From: JBIQLO01 sp044464175
Lineage (GTDB): Bacteria; Planctomycetota; Phycisphaerae; Tepidisphaerales; Tepidisphaeraceae
Direction: 5' to 3'
NCBI GenBank assembly: GCA_044464175.1
Contig: JBIQLO010000224.1
Coordinates: forward strand, 1 to 6,202
Length of the DNA: 6,202 nucleotides
Shown: piece by piece, positions 6,032-6,202 of the stretch
How the letters are laid out: every line of letters begins with the position of its first letter
Position numbering within the stretch: position 1 is the first letter of the stretch
Program-made: the position numbers and the translations under genes
Notes under the pieces: model-generated
Seen by the model: only the letters and a program-made list of their open reading frames with translations
Told to the model about the DNA's origin: nothing
Databases searched by the model: none

Positions 6032-6090
6032 GACAGGCTTCCAGCCTGTCAGGCATGACGAAGAAACGACAGGCCCCAAGCCTGTTCTAC
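6028..6090. repeat. 63-bp nested palindrome (REP/BIME-like) overlapping a stop codon
   Basis: Two 23-nt arms (6028-6050 and 6068-6090) are inverted copies differing at 4 positions, separated by 17 nt. Each arm is itself a hairpin: GACAGGCT-TCC-AGCCTGTC (6032-6050) and ACAGGC-CCCAA-GCCTGT (6069-6085). The element begins at GTAG, so the TAG stop of the upstream gene (6029-6031) lies within its first arm; the second arm ends 10 nt before the next ATG. Nested, mirrored hairpins of this kind look like a dispersed repetitive extragenic palindrome pair. It could also attenuate or stabilise the transcript. No T-tract follows, so it is not a standard terminator. Confidence 0.75.
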
Positions 6091-6095
6091 AAGGA
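6091..6095 (+). promoter_or_regulatory. Shine-Dalgarno AAGGA for the gene starting at 6101
   Basis: AAGGA, immediately after the palindromic repeat, stands 5 nt before ATG 6101 and supports that start codon. Confidence 0.65.
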
Positions 6096-6100
6096 AAACT

Positions 6101-6202
6101 ATGACCCAAAAAATCCCCCTCCTCTGGACCAATGATGACATTTCCGTCGGCGGCCAGCGTTATCTTAATTGGCTGGTCCCCCTGGCCGAATCACTGGGCA
6201 TG
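6101..6202 (+). CDS. N-terminal start of a protein, possibly polysaccharide deacetylase-like (3' truncated)
   Basis: The first 34 codons are present and the frame is open to the window edge. The start is supported by AAGGA 5 nt upstream. The peptide begins MTQKIPLLWTNDDISVGG and continues QRYLNWLVPLAESLGM. A first beta-strand ending in an Asp-Asp pair, then a helix ending in a Leu-Gly-turn, resembles the opening of NodB-type polysaccharide deacetylases (T-x-D-D motif, then a helix before the next strand). This is a guess from a very short piece and needs the rest of the gene. No signal peptide is seen, so a cytoplasmic enzyme is likely. It follows the fusion gene by 69 nt on the same strand and may belong to the same operon, although the palindrome between them could uncouple expression. 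Confidence 0.6.
   Translation, partial: MTQKIPLLWTNDDISVGGQRYLNWLVPLAESLGM

Noticed and set aside
5726..6109. 127-codon minus-strand frame beginning near 6109
   Set aside because: Its N-terminus is translated from the palindromic repeat and the rest is antisense to the TIM-barrel domain, so it is a typical spurious gene call.

Overview
The window comes from a GC-rich bacterial chromosome. Three things suggest the Planctomycetota/Verrucomicrobiota/Lentisphaerota neighbourhood: a PLPA-type PEP-CTERM sorting tail, a DUF3604-like PHP hydrolase beside a DegT-type aminotransferase and a sugar-isomerase TIM barrel, and a dispersed-type palindrome built on ACAGGC/GCCTGT. This placement is an inference from gene style; no rRNA or other phylogenetic marker is present.

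Layout. (1) 2-154: the last 50 residues of an exported protein with a PEP-CTERM-like tail, followed by a strong intrinsic terminator (205-245). (2) 352-894: a LOG-family nucleotide phosphoribohydrolase on the + strand, converging on (3) 967-1866: an AraC-family regulator on the - strand. A compact GC hairpin lies between them. (4) 1867-2010: a 144-nt divergent intergenic region full of inverted repeats. (5) From 2011 onward, a + strand gene cluster: a PLP-dependent DegT/DnrJ/EryC1/StrS aminotransferase (2011-3267), a PHP/DUF3604-like metallohydrolase that overlaps it by 23 nt (3245-4732), a fusion of a low-molecular-weight phosphatase/arsenate-reductase-like domain with a sugar-phosphate-isomerase-like TIM barrel (4763-6031), a 63-bp nested palindrome that contains the fusion gene's stop codon, and the first 34 codons of another gene (6101 onward), possibly a polysaccharide deacetylase.

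How they may work together. Tight spacing and one overlap imply that the aminotransferase, PHP protein and phosphatase-isomerase fusion are co-transcribed. The divergent AraC protein has a cupin-like sensor domain and is the obvious candidate regulator of this operon. The enzyme types (sugar or cyclitol aminotransferase, phosphoester-type hydrolase, phosphatase-like domain, ketose/inosose-type TIM barrel) are compatible with metabolism of an amino-sugar, aminocyclitol or phosphorylated sugar. No substrate can be read from the sequence. The most unusual items are the phosphatase-isomerase fusion, whose phosphatase half lacks the redox cysteines of thioredoxin-linked arsenate reductases, and the structured aminotransferase leader with its Shine-Dalgarno sequence in a hairpin loop.
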